This document shows, piece after piece, positions 1 to 6,134 of a DNA stretch of 7,533 bases. Within the stretch, counting starts at the first letter, position 1; every line of letters begins with the position of its first letter. Below the pieces are notes generated by a model that worked only from the letters and a program-made list of their open reading frames with translations, was not told where the DNA came from and ran no database searches. Origin of the DNA: Candidatus Stahliibacteriota bacterium. Its GTDB lineage: Bacteria > Hydrothermota > UBA3073. Where the stretch lies: contig DAOUSS010000067.1 of NCBI GenBank assembly GCA_030627085.1, positions 1-7,533 on the forward strand. The letters are read 5' to 3'. The translations under genes were made by a program, and so were the position numbers.

Positions 1-2
1 CC

Positions 3-365
3 GTATGGGGAGGCGATTCAATAACAATTAAACCAACTCCTTCTCTTAATCATCTCTATATAAAGCCCGGAGATAAATCCTTTTCAGAACTTATAAGGTC
101 AATCGATAAAGGAATTCTTGTTGCCGGTGCACTTGGAGCCCATAGTGGTAACATTCCAAACGGTGATTTTTCTATAGGTCTTTGCCCGGGCCTATATGTG
201 GAAAACGGGGAGATAATAGGATATGTAAAGGACGCAATGGTAGCAGGTAATATATATGAGGTAATGAAAAATGTATTGGATATTGAGAACACACTTTACC
301 CGGCAACAATGGGAACCTTCCCTGCCGTGTTGTTTGACAATGTTAGCGTAGCAACAAAATCATAA
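3..365 (+). CDS. TldE/PmbA-type protein, C-terminal fragment (5' end outside the window)
   Basis: The open frame enters from the left edge and ends at TAA 363-365, giving 120 residues. It matches the C-terminal domain of the TldD/PmbA family: GAHSGNIPNGDFSIG (about residues 50-64), then GLYVENGEIIGYVKDAMVAG, and the terminal FPAVLFDNVSVATKS. The SGN-x-PNGDFS-x-G signature favours the TldE/PmbA subunit over TldD, whose C-terminus differs. In the known family, TldD and TldE form a cytoplasmic complex that degrades unfolded peptides and matures some modified peptides; TldD carries the metal site and TldE is the partner. The partner gene, if adjacent, would lie upstream of the window. A perfect REP palindrome starts at the base right after the stop codon. 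The family call is secure; subunit identity is likely, and the missing N-terminal part prevents a length check. Confidence 0.88.
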   Translation, partial: VWGGDSITIKPTPSLNHLYIKPGDKSFSELIRSIDKGILVAGALGAHSGNIPNGDFSIGLCPGLYVENGEIIGYVKDAMVAGNIYEVMKNVLDIENTLYPATMGTFPAVLFDNVSVATKS

Positions 366-393
366 GTAGGGGCGTATTGCAATACGCCCCTAC
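366..393. repeat. REP palindrome 1 (GTAGGGG foot), perfect 28-nt inverted repeat
   Basis: The left arm GTAGGGGCGTATTG (366-379) is followed with no spacer by its exact reverse complement (380-393). Because the element is fully symmetric, the GTAG foot occurs at the 5' end of both strands. It starts immediately after the TAA stop of the TldE-like gene. The same left arm recurs at 764-777, and related palindromes occur at 796 and 1119, all within 1 kb of a RAYT transposase. In known REP/RAYT systems a GTAG tetranucleotide at the hairpin base is the recognition mark of the transposase. In a transcript it would form a very stable hairpin that could protect or end the upstream mRNA, but no U-tract follows, so a classical terminator is unlikely. 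Confidence 0.9.
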
Positions 394-395
394 GA

Positions 396-412
396 TAAGG
401 GTTTTTCCCTTA
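396..412. repeat. Small stem-loop before the DUF3795 ribosome site
   Basis: TAAGGG (396-401), a TTTTT loop (402-406) and CCCTTA (407-412) form a perfect 6-bp stem. Its last base is also the first base of the strong Shine-Dalgarno stretch AAGGAGG (412-418). In mRNA the stem would lie right beside the ribosome site and could modulate translation; this role is inferred from position only. Confidence 0.5.
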
Positions 413-422
413 AGGAGGTACT

Positions 423-767
423 ATGGAGAAAATGATTGCATATTGCGGAATAAATTGTAGTGGGTGTCCTGCATTCCTGGCAACCCAAAAAGATGATGAT
501 AATGAAAGAAAGAGGGTTGCTACGATGTGGTCCAAGCAGTTCAACACGAATATCAAACCAGAGGACATTAACTGTGACGGATGTATCGCGGAAAGCAAAC
601 GACTCTTTAATTACTGCATGGTTTGTGAAATAAGGAAGTGCGGACAGGAAAAGGGTGTAAAGAATTGTGCCTATTGCAATGATTATGCCTGTAAAAAGTT
701 GAGTAAGTTTACTGATGATGTGCCTGAGGCAAAGGCTACTCTTGAAGAAATCAGAAAGGGTCAGTAG
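423..767 (+). CDS. DUF3795-family cysteine-rich protein
   Basis: This 114-residue protein starts with MIAYCGINCSGCPAFLAT, the hallmark of DUF3795 proteins, and has 11 cysteines in spaced clusters: C8/C12/C15, C51/C54, C65/C68/C73 and C82/C85/C90. Such spacing suggests binding of zinc or an iron-sulfur centre. The family has no settled function as far as I know. There is no signal peptide or membrane segment, so it is probably cytoplasmic. The ATG at 423 is preceded by AAGGAGG (412-418), an almost perfect Shine-Dalgarno sequence with a short 4-nt spacer, which fixes the start. The stop codon TAG (765-767) is formed by the GTAG foot of REP palindrome 2, so the present C-terminus was probably set by insertion of that element. 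The cysteine core ends well before this point and looks intact. Confidence 0.85.
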   Translation: MEKMIAYCGINCSGCPAFLATQKDDDNERKRVATMWSKQFNTNIKPEDINCDGCIAESKRLFNYCMVCEIRKCGQEKGVKNCAYCNDYACKKLSKFTDDVPEAKATLEEIRKGQ

Positions 768-790
768 GGGCGTATTGCAATACGCCGTCC
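764..790. repeat. REP palindrome 2, right arm degraded
   Basis: The left arm GTAGGGGCGTATTG (764-777) is identical to that of palindrome 1. The right arm begins CAATACGCC (778-786) and then diverges to GTCC instead of CCTAC, so the outer stem is partly lost. The T, A and G of its GTAG foot (765-767) are the stop codon of the DUF3795 gene. It lies head-to-tail with palindrome 3, five bases away. Confidence 0.82.
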
Positions 791-795
791 CAACA

Positions 796-823
796 GTAGG
801 GGCATATTACAATATGCCCCCCA
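796..823. repeat. REP palindrome 3, variant arms, directly before the RAYT start
   Basis: The element starts with GTAGGGG (796-802). GGGGCATATT (799-808) pairs exactly with AATATGCCCC (811-820) across an AC loop. Relative to palindrome 1, the C-G pair in the stem is changed to a T-A pair on both arms, a compensated change that keeps the hairpin. The outer three bases of the right arm (CCA) no longer match the GTA foot. The hairpin ends 7-8 bases before the transposase ATG and occupies the place where a ribosome site would be. Confidence 0.82.
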
Positions 824-830
824 AGTAAAT

Positions 831-1427
831 ATGCCTAAGCATCATAGACACTCCATCAGACTGAACCATTATGACTATTCCCAACCGGGTGCCTATTGTA
901 TCACGATTTGCACGCACAACAGGAAATGTATGTTAGGGAATGTAATTAATAGTAAAATGGCAGAATTGTTTTCAACTGGTAATGTCGCTAAAAAATTCTG
1001 GTTAGAAATTCCAGAACATTTTCAAAATGTTGAGTTAGATCAATTTATAATAATGCCAAATCACATACATGGGATAATTATGATTTATGATCACAAACCT
1101 GTAGGGGTTCAATATATTGTAGGGGTTCAATATATTGAACCCCTACGAGAAAATGAATATCAACACATAATCCCCAAATCAATCGGCTCGATAATCCGTT
1201 CGTATAAATCCGCAGTTACACGTTGGTGTAACAAAAACAATCATCAAAACTTTCAATGGCAACGCAATTACTATGAACATATAATCCGTAATGAAAATGA
1301 ACTAAACCGAATAAGGGAATATATCCAGAATAACCCCTTAAAATGGGAACTGGATAGAGAAAATCCCGAATCGAAAAACTTCAATTTAGACCACGATTTA
1401 TATTGGAAAGAAATTTATGGGCAATAA
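831..1427 (+). CDS. REP-associated tyrosine transposase (RAYT, Y1/IS200-like HUH family)
   Basis: This 198-residue protein has the full RAYT layout. An N-terminal HSIRLNHYDYSQPGAYCITICT segment is followed by the HUH metal-binding motif HIH (residues 78-80, in MPNHIHGIIMI). IIPKSIGSIIRSYKSAVTRW lies at 114-132, and WQRNYYEHIIRNENEL (143-158) contains the candidate nucleophile tyrosine (Y147 or Y148). YIQNNPLKWELD closes the domain. Y1 enzymes of this family cut single-stranded DNA at the foot of hairpins and become covalently attached through the tyrosine. Palindromes with the GTAG foot lie upstream (366, 764, 796), consistent with it being the cognate enzyme. Residues 91-106 (VGVQYIVGVQYIEPLR) are encoded by a REP-like palindrome and its partial duplicate within the gene. 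ATG 831 is the only start that keeps the N-terminal motif, yet it has no visible Shine-Dalgarno sequence; a REP hairpin occupies that position, suggesting weak translation. All catalytic motifs are present, so it may be active. Confidence 0.93.
   Translation: MPKHHRHSIRLNHYDYSQPGAYCITICTHNRKCMLGNVINSKMAELFSTGNVAKKFWLEIPEHFQNVELDQFIIMPNHIHGIIMIYDHKPVGVQYIVGVQYIEPLRENEYQHIIPKSIGSIIRSYKSAVTRWCNKNNHQNFQWQRNYYEHIIRNENELNRIREYIQNNPLKWELDRENPESKNFNLDHDLYWKEIYGQ
1101..1146. repeat. REP-like palindrome with 18-nt tandem duplication inside the RAYT gene
   Basis: A perfect 28-nt palindrome occupies 1119-1146: arm GTAGGGGTTCAATA (1119-1132) followed by its exact reverse complement (1133-1146). It is preceded by an 18-nt direct copy, 1101-1118, identical to 1119-1136. 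The repeat starts on a codon boundary and 18 is a multiple of three, so the frame stays open, encoding VGVQYI twice and then EPLR (residues 91-106). The GTAGGGG foot is the same as in the intergenic REPs, but the inner arm differs. Confidence 0.9.
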
Positions 1428-1463
1428 GGAAAACACAGTAATCTTTCTTTAATCTGCTAAATC

Positions 1464-1503
1464 CCTGCCTACCGGCAGGTCTACCTGTCGGTAGACAGGC
1501 AGG
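1464..1503. repeat. Second class of palindromic repeat (CCTGCC type) downstream of the RAYT
   Basis: ACCGGCAGGT (1471-1480) pairs with ACCTGTCGGT (1483-1492) across a CT loop, with one G-U pair. The outer arms CCTGCCT (1464-1470) and AGGCAGG (1497-1503) extend the stem past an AGAC bulge. The GC-rich hairpin stands in AT-rich surroundings. It has no GTAG foot and differs in sequence from the RAYT-linked palindromes. It may be a member of a dispersed repeat family and may also act as the 3' hairpin of the RAYT transcript; only a weak TTTAAT follows, so terminator function is uncertain. Confidence 0.7.
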
Positions 1504-1526
1504 CGTTTAATCCGTTGATATTTTAA

Positions 1527-1555
1527 TTGACTTTTCCTCTATCCAGTGTTATAAT
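1527..1555 (+). promoter_or_regulatory. Sigma-70-type promoter of the beta-propeller gene
   Basis: A -35 box TTGACT (1527-1532) and a -10 box TATAAT (1550-1555) are separated by exactly 17 bases. This matches the consensus at 11 of 12 positions with optimal spacing. Transcription would start near 1562 and give a leader of about 145 nt before the ATG at 1709. No other gene starts between, so it most likely drives the propeller gene. Confidence 0.75.
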
Positions 1556-1561
1556 CTTTGA

Positions 1562-1708
1562 TAGAGATAATGCGAGATAAGGTAACAACCTTAGGGAAGT
1601 ATATCGGAAACTGTCACATAAACCTCCATTTAAGTAATATAACTAACAGCATCGGCTGCAAACAAGTTATATGAAATTCGGCAAAACAAAATAATGGGGG
1701 GTGAAATT
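1562..1708 (+). promoter_or_regulatory. Long 5' leader with two stem-loops, no recognised riboswitch
   Basis: Between the predicted transcription start and the coding start lie a 6-bp hairpin, TAAGGT-AACA-ACCTTA, and a longer arm pair, ATATAACT (1637-1644) with AGTTATAT (1665-1672), enclosing CAGC-ATCG-GCTG. The leader ends in GGGGTGA ahead of ATG 1709. I compared it by eye with common riboswitch cores (c-di-GMP I and II, glycine, SAM, fluoride) and saw no match. A regulatory role is inferred from leader length and structure only. Confidence 0.35.
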
Positions 1709-2965
1709 ATGTGTAAGTTAAATGTAATACTGGCGTGTTTTATTCCTGCGGCAGTAGTATCAGCAGGAGAGTGGCACTTTATGGGTTTTGAGAATGAGGC
1801 AATCCATGCAGTTGCAGTCCATCCAGAGAATCCAAATATCATCTTTGTGTCTGGAGATAATTTATACAAGACTATAGAAGGCGGATGGATGTGGGATACA
1901 GTTGCATGGTTTCCTGCAAACTCTATGTTATTCCATCCATTGAACCCCGATACTATGTATGCTACTCTTGGAGCGGGTTCATATAGTGACGGAGTCTATA
2001 AGTCCACTGATGGAGGAAACACATGGAATGTCATCCACAATATGATGTATGCAACCTCATTGGTTATTCCTTCTTTTCCAGAGGGAATACTGGTAGCTGG
2101 ATGCAAAGGTGGAGGCGTAGAGAGGAGTGATGACGGAGGCGTGACCTGGTATAGTATGAATGATAGCTTGGATAATTTAAATATTCTTTCACTTGCCACT
2201 GTCAGTCCGTTCGACAGTGCTCCTGTATTTCTTGCTGGTACAGAAGCGGGCATCTATTGTTTTTTCACAGAATACTGGGTCAAAACAAATGCTGCCGGTC
2301 TCACTGTGCCGAGCATAGCAGTATATAGAGAGTACATTCCAGTTTTATGGGCTGCCTTGGATGGAGGAAGCTGGTCTGATGGCATGTATAAGTCAATAGA
2401 TTATGGGTTAAGTTGGGAAGTCTCCGAATGGTGGGTTTATATAACTGATATCCTTATCAATTCTCTCGATTCTCAAACTGTCTACGCTGCGGACTCTGGT
2501 TGGGGGGTTATGATTACAAGAAATGGAGGAACTGACTGGAATCTTATGAACGAGAACTTGGGCGATAGCGTTGTGTTCTGCCTTAGCCAGACTCCTGCTG
2601 ATACAGTACATCTCTATGCGGGCACATCGCACGGTCTTTATGTTTATGACTTTTGTACCGGTATTCAAGAGGTACCGCCTCACCCTGACAGAAGAGATGT
2701 AAAATTGAAAATCTCTCCTAATATTGCTTACTTAGGTTCTCCTTTAGGAATAACATATTGGATTCCTCCAGAATTATCTGAGAGAATGGTTAGTATTAGA
2801 TTATATGACATTTCTGGAAGACTGGCACAAGTCTTATTTGAAGGGAGAACAGAGACAGGATGGAATTCTTTGATATGGGATGGAGGTAGTGTAAGCGGCG
2901 CATTTCTTCTACACCTTAAGATCGGGGGATTCAATACTACAAAAAAAGTTGTACTGATGAGATAA
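1709..2965 (+). CDS. Secreted BNR/Asp-box beta-propeller protein with C-terminal FlgD-Ig/Por-like tail
   Basis: The 418-residue product begins with a signal peptide: K3, a hydrophobic stretch, and a V-S-A cleavage site after residue 19. The mature part resembles VPS10/sialidase-like propellers. Asp-box motifs S-x-D-x-G-x-T-W are seen at 99-106 (STDGGNTW), 140-147 (SDDGGVTW) and 229-236 (SIDYGLSW), with a degenerate copy at 270-277; repeated segments such as HPENPNIIFVSG precede them. The last about 88 residues (331-418) read as a small beta domain (VSIRLYDISGRLAQVLFEG, then GAFLLHLKIGG and TKKVVLMR) typical of FlgD-like Ig or type IX secretion tails, suggesting outer-membrane export and attachment. 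The ATG at 1709 is chosen over ATG 1694 because GGGGTGA sits just upstream at a proper distance and this start gives a clean signal peptide; 1694 would add MGGEI. No catalytic residues of a sialidase are evident, so the ligand or substrate is unknown. It is a single gene with its own promoter. Confidence 0.85.
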   Translation: MCKLNVILACFIPAAVVSAGEWHFMGFENEAIHAVAVHPENPNIIFVSGDNLYKTIEGGWMWDTVAWFPANSMLFHPLNPDTMYATLGAGSYSDGVYKSTDGGNTWNVIHNMMYATSLVIPSFPEGILVAGCKGGGVERSDDGGVTWYSMNDSLDNLNILSLATVSPFDSAPVFLAGTEAGIYCFFTEYWVKTNAAGLTVPSIAVYREYIPVLWAALDGGSWSDGMYKSIDYGLSWEVSEWWVYITDILINSLDSQTVYAADSGWGVMITRNGGTDWNLMNENLGDSVVFCLSQTPADTVHLYAGTSHGLYVYDFCTGIQEVPPHPDRRDVKLKISPNIAYLGSPLGITYWIPPELSERMVSIRLYDISGRLAQVLFEGRTETGWNSLIWDGGSVSGAFLLHLKIGGFNTTKKVVLMR

Positions 2966-3038
2966 CCATTCGCTCAAACCCTTCGGGCTTCACAAACAGC
3001 GGAGACGTCAGACGAAGCGGCAAGTAAGGAAAAAAGAT
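2966..3038. other. GC-rich junction between the propeller gene and the RM block
   Basis: This 73-nt gap is visibly richer in G+C than its flanks. It contains CCC-TTC-GGG (a weak stem), a GACGTC palindrome (3005-3010) and repeated GACG/AAGCGG words. No U-tract terminator and no clear promoter were found. AAGGA at 3026-3030 is the Shine-Dalgarno sequence for ATG 3039, 8 bases away. The composition suggests a fragment of a dispersed repeat or a junction of transferred DNA. Confidence 0.35.
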
Positions 3039-6000
3039 ATGAATAAGCTTGAAGAAGTTAAGCTAAAGAAGTCTCTCAGCGCCTACTTCAAGGAAATCCA
3101 TAAGATTTATACTGGTGGCGGTTTCAGAGAGGAAAGTTTCTATCCAGCACTTGAAAGACTCATCGAAGAGTGTTCTCAGTTTTTCCAGAAAGAAACGGAA
3201 GCAAATGTCCTTGTTCTGCCCAAAAAGACAGAGGTGGGAATACCTGATTTTCGTATTGGAAAAAACGGTGAAATTGTTGGATATATTGAAGCCAAGACAC
3301 CAGATACAGTCCTCAGAGAAGTGGAAAACTCTGAACAACTCAAGCGATATCGGGACTCTCTGCCAAACCTTATTTTAACCAATTTTTTAGAGTTTAGGCT
3401 GTATAAACAGGGTAACCTAATAGAAAGTGTAGAAGTGGGTCGTCAGCACACCTTATTGAATTTAGACCTCCCCCCTATTCCCGAAAAACTGGAATCATTC
3501 TTTGAACTTTTAGAAAAATTCTTCTCCTTCTCCATCCCCGAGATTCAAAAGTCTTCTGCCCTCGCCGTTGAACTTGCAAACCGAACTCGGTTCCTTGAAC
3601 ACATCCTGCAGGAAGAGCTTTCACGAGAAAATGACGAAGTAACCAGATTTTACGAGGCTTTTAAGGAAGAGCTTATAGAAACTTTGACAAAGGAAAGATT
3701 TGCTGACCTTTATGCACAGACTATCACCTATGGACTTTTTGCCGCAAGAATGAAGGTTCAAAATGGATTTAAATGGGAAACTGCCTGGAAATTCATTCCT
3801 GAAAGCCTCCCACTGCTTAAAGAGATATTTTATTCTATGACAGGGCCCCATTTCCCCGAATCTCTAATTTGGATTGTAAATGACATAGCACAGGTGCTTG
3901 AGAAAGCCAACATTGATTCAATTCTTCAGGAATTCAAGACCACTCGATGGGAAGAAGACCCGGTAATTCATTTCTACGAAACCTTCCTTGCAAATTACAA
4001 TAAAGAAGAGAGAGAGCGGTTGGGGGTTTACTATACTCCCTTACCCGTTGTTTCTTACATTGTAAGGTCTATTCATAAACTCCTGAAGGAGAAGTTTGGA
4101 AAACCTGAAGGGCTTGCGACAAGGGATGTCACCCTTCTTGACCCCGCAGCTGGGACTCTAACCTTTGTAGTCCAGGCAATTAAGCAGGTCCAGAAGGAGT
4201 TGGAGGAAAGAAAGAAGGAAGGGCTCATTAAACCATATATAGAAGAACACATCCTGCCGCATTTTCACGCCTTTGAGATTCTGGTTGCTCCGTATACAGT
4301 AGGTCATTTCAAGGTCTCTATGGTTTTGGAGGAGATGGGTTATAAGTTCAAAGAGGGGGAAAGGTTCAAATTCTACCTGACAAACACATTAGAAATGAAA
4401 GAGCCGAAGCAGATAAGTTTCCTTATTGACCTTGCGAAAGAAGGACGGGAAGCAAAAAAGATAAAGAAAGAAGTGCCGATTCTTGTTGTTCTTGGCAATC
4501 CTCCCTATTCGTTTAAGTCGGTCAAGAGTAAATTTATTGACGAATTGATGGAAACTTACAAAGAAGATGTAAGGGTTGAAAAGAAATATGGTGTATTAGA
4601 AGATGATTACATAAAATTCATTCGTTTTGCCCACTGGAAGATAGAGCAGGCGGGTAAAGGAATTTTGGGATTTATTACGAATAACTCCTATCTGTCAGGA
4701 GTAATCCATCGAGGGATGAGGAAAAAACTTTTAGAGACCTTTGATGAGATTTACATCCTTAATCTTCATGGTTCTTCAAGAATCGGCGAAAAGACACCCG
4801 AAGGTGGTAAAGATGAGAATGTCTTCGATATTCAGCAGGGCGTAGCTATTACCCTTTATGTTAAATTAAAAAGACCAGAGAAAGAGAAAAAGATTTATTA
4901 TGCTGACCTCTGGGGACTGAGGAAAAAAGATAAGTATCCATATCTCTTAAATAATGATGCCAAGACTACCAAATGGCAGAGCCTTAAACCAATCGCACCT
5001 TACTACTTCTTTGTTCCCAAGGACTTCGCCTTGAAATCCAAGTATGAGCAATTCTGGAAGGTAACAGATATTTTTAAGGAATGGGGCTCTGGAATAATTA
5101 CTCGCCGGGATACTCTAACAGTTGCATTCCAACGAAACGAGTTGCAAAACAGAATGTTGATGTTTGCTAATCTTACTTTGCCAGATGCTATAATTGCAGA
5201 AACATTCAAGATTGGAGATACCAGTGAATGGAATTTACACACAGCAAGAGAACGTGTTAAAAACGAGCAGATACAGAAACTAATAAAGGAATATCATTAT
5301 CGTCCTTGGGACTTTCGTTATATCTATTATTCAGATTCCGTTATATCTCGAACTTGTAAGAAATGGATGAGACATCTTTTAAGTGAAAACTTCGCTCTAA
5401 TAACAACTAGAATTATTACGGATATAGAAGAGAAAGGCGCATTTATTTCAACTATACTCGGGGATATTCACAGTATTTCAGGTCAAAGCTACTTCTTTCC
5501 TCTTTATCTCTACAAGCAAAGAGAATCTGAAAGGCAAAGGTCAAGGAGTGGAGTTACGATGCTTTTTGAACCTGGAGCAGACTATGAGATAAAAGAGCCA
5601 AATTTGTCTCCTGCCTTTATAAAAGCATTCACTGATTGTTGTAAAAAAGGACTCACTCCAGAGGAGATTTTTTATTACATCTACGCTGTTCTTTACTCTC
5701 CTACTTACCGCAAACGATATGAGGAATTCCTGAAGATAGATTTTCCGAGGGTGCCATTACCATCAAATTATAAGGTCTTCAAAGAGTTGAGTAATCTTGG
5801 AAAAGAACTCATTGAACTTCATTTGCTCAAGTCTTCCACCCTTAACGAAACTGAGATAGGTTTCCCCAAAAGTGGCTCTGATACAGTTGAAAAAGTTTCC
5901 TATGAAGAAGAGAACCAGAGCGTCTTTATAAACAAAGAGCAGTATTTTAAGGGCGTATCAAAGCGGGTCTGGGAATACCGAATCGGAGCCTATCAGGTAA

Positions 6001-6134
6001 TGCAGAAATACCTGAAGGACAGGAAAAAGCGAAAACTCTCCCTTGATGAGATTAATCATTATATGAAAGTGGCAAAAGCCATCAAACTGACGATTGAATT
6101 ACAAGAAAAGATTGATGAAAGCTTTTACAAATAA
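3039..6134 (+). CDS. Single-chain restriction-modification enzyme (type ISP/IIG-like: nuclease, N6-adenine methyltransferase, target recognition)
   Basis: The 1031-residue protein joins three functions. Residues about 1-135 are a PD-(D/E)XK nuclease: GIPDFRI with D70 and YIEAK with E84 and K86, preceded by a helix with conserved glutamates. Residues about 150-325 form a helical connector. Residues about 326-610 are a gamma-class N6-adenine methyltransferase: GVYYTP (329-334), AdoMet motif I DPAAGTLTF (368-376), catalytic NPPY (487-490) and FITNNSYLSG (545-554). From about 650 to the end is the specificity region, with SGIITRRDTLTVAF, YHYRPWDFRYIYY (752-764) and YIYAVLYSPTYRKRYEEFLKIDFPRVPLP-type residues (881-909) as in type ISP enzymes. 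Known ISP proteins such as LlaGI place an SF2 helicase between nuclease and methyltransferase; no Walker A or DExH motif is present here and the length is correspondingly short. The enzyme probably methylates adenine in an asymmetric site and cuts unmodified DNA. Start ATG 3039 has AAGGA 8 nt upstream. The next gene begins inside its 3' end. Confidence 0.9.
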   Translation: MNKLEEVKLKKSLSAYFKEIHKIYTGGGFREESFYPALERLIEECSQFFQKETEANVLVLPKKTEVGIPDFRIGKNGEIVGYIEAKTPDTVLREVENSEQLKRYRDSLPNLILTNFLEFRLYKQGNLIESVEVGRQHTLLNLDLPPIPEKLESFFELLEKFFSFSIPEIQKSSALAVELANRTRFLEHILQEELSRENDEVTRFYEAFKEELIETLTKERFADLYAQTITYGLFAARMKVQNGFKWETAWKFIPESLPLLKEIFYSMTGPHFPESLIWIVNDIAQVLEKANIDSILQEFKTTRWEEDPVIHFYETFLANYNKEERERLGVYYTPLPVVSYIVRSIHKLLKEKFGKPEGLATRDVTLLDPAAGTLTFVVQAIKQVQKELEERKKEGLIKPYIEEHILPHFHAFEILVAPYTVGHFKVSMVLEEMGYKFKEGERFKFYLTNTLEMKEPKQISFLIDLAKEGREAKKIKKEVPILVVLGNPPYSFKSVKSKFIDELMETYKEDVRVEKKYGVLEDDYIKFIRFAHWKIEQAGKGILGFITNNSYLSGVIHRGMRKKLLETFDEIYILNLHGSSRIGEKTPEGGKDENVFDIQQGVAITLYVKLKRPEKEKKIYYADLWGLRKKDKYPYLLNNDAKTTKWQSLKPIAPYYFFVPKDFALKSKYEQFWKVTDIFKEWGSGIITRRDTLTVAFQRNELQNRMLMFANLTLPDAIIAETFKIGDTSEWNLHTARERVKNEQIQKLIKEYHYRPWDFRYIYYSDSVISRTCKKWMRHLLSENFALITTRIITDIEEKGAFISTILGDIHSISGQSYFFPLYLYKQRESERQRSRSGVTMLFEPGADYEIKEPNLSPAFIKAFTDCCKKGLTPEEIFYYIYAVLYSPTYRKRYEEFLKIDFPRVPLPSNYKVFKELSNLGKELIELHLLKSSTLNETEIGFPKSGSDTVEKVSYEEENQSVFINKEQYFKGVSKRVWEYRIGAYQVMQKYLKDRKKRKLSLDEINHYMKVAKAIKLTIELQEKIDESFYK

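Noticed and set aside
366..393. Rho-independent terminator of the TldE-like gene
   Set aside because: The hairpin is perfect, but it abuts the stop codon, has no following U-tract, and belongs to a repeated family with a GTAG foot.
366..1146. CRISPR-like array made of the recurring GTAGGGG units
   Set aside because: Spacing is irregular, units are palindromic with varying arms, no spacers of uniform length exist, and genes lie between them.
1637..1672. attC-like recombination site (ATATAAC ... GTTATAT with an inner CAGC/GCTG stem)
   Set aside because: The arms each miss one base of the RYYYAAC/GTTRRRY core, the element is only 36 nt, shorter than usual attC sites, and there is no integrase gene or cassette array. 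Kept only as a leader stem.
1570..1674. 34-codon open frame in the leader of the propeller gene
   Set aside because: There is no good ribosome site, no recognisable motif, and its 3' part coincides with the stem at 1637-1672. Chance is the simplest explanation.
1694..1708. Upstream start ATG 1694 for the propeller protein
   Set aside because: The G-run between 1696 and 1703 works better as the ribosome site for ATG 1709, which gives a normal signal peptide.
6094..6114. TTG start at 6094 for the partner nuclease
   Set aside because: ATG 6115 lies seven codons downstream in the same frame and gives the shorter overlap; neither has a strong ribosome site, so the rarer TTG was not preferred.
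3039..6134. Full LlaGI-type ISP enzyme with helicase motor
   Set aside because: No Walker A, DExH or other SF2 motif is present between the nuclease and the methyltransferase, and the chain is hundreds of residues too short.
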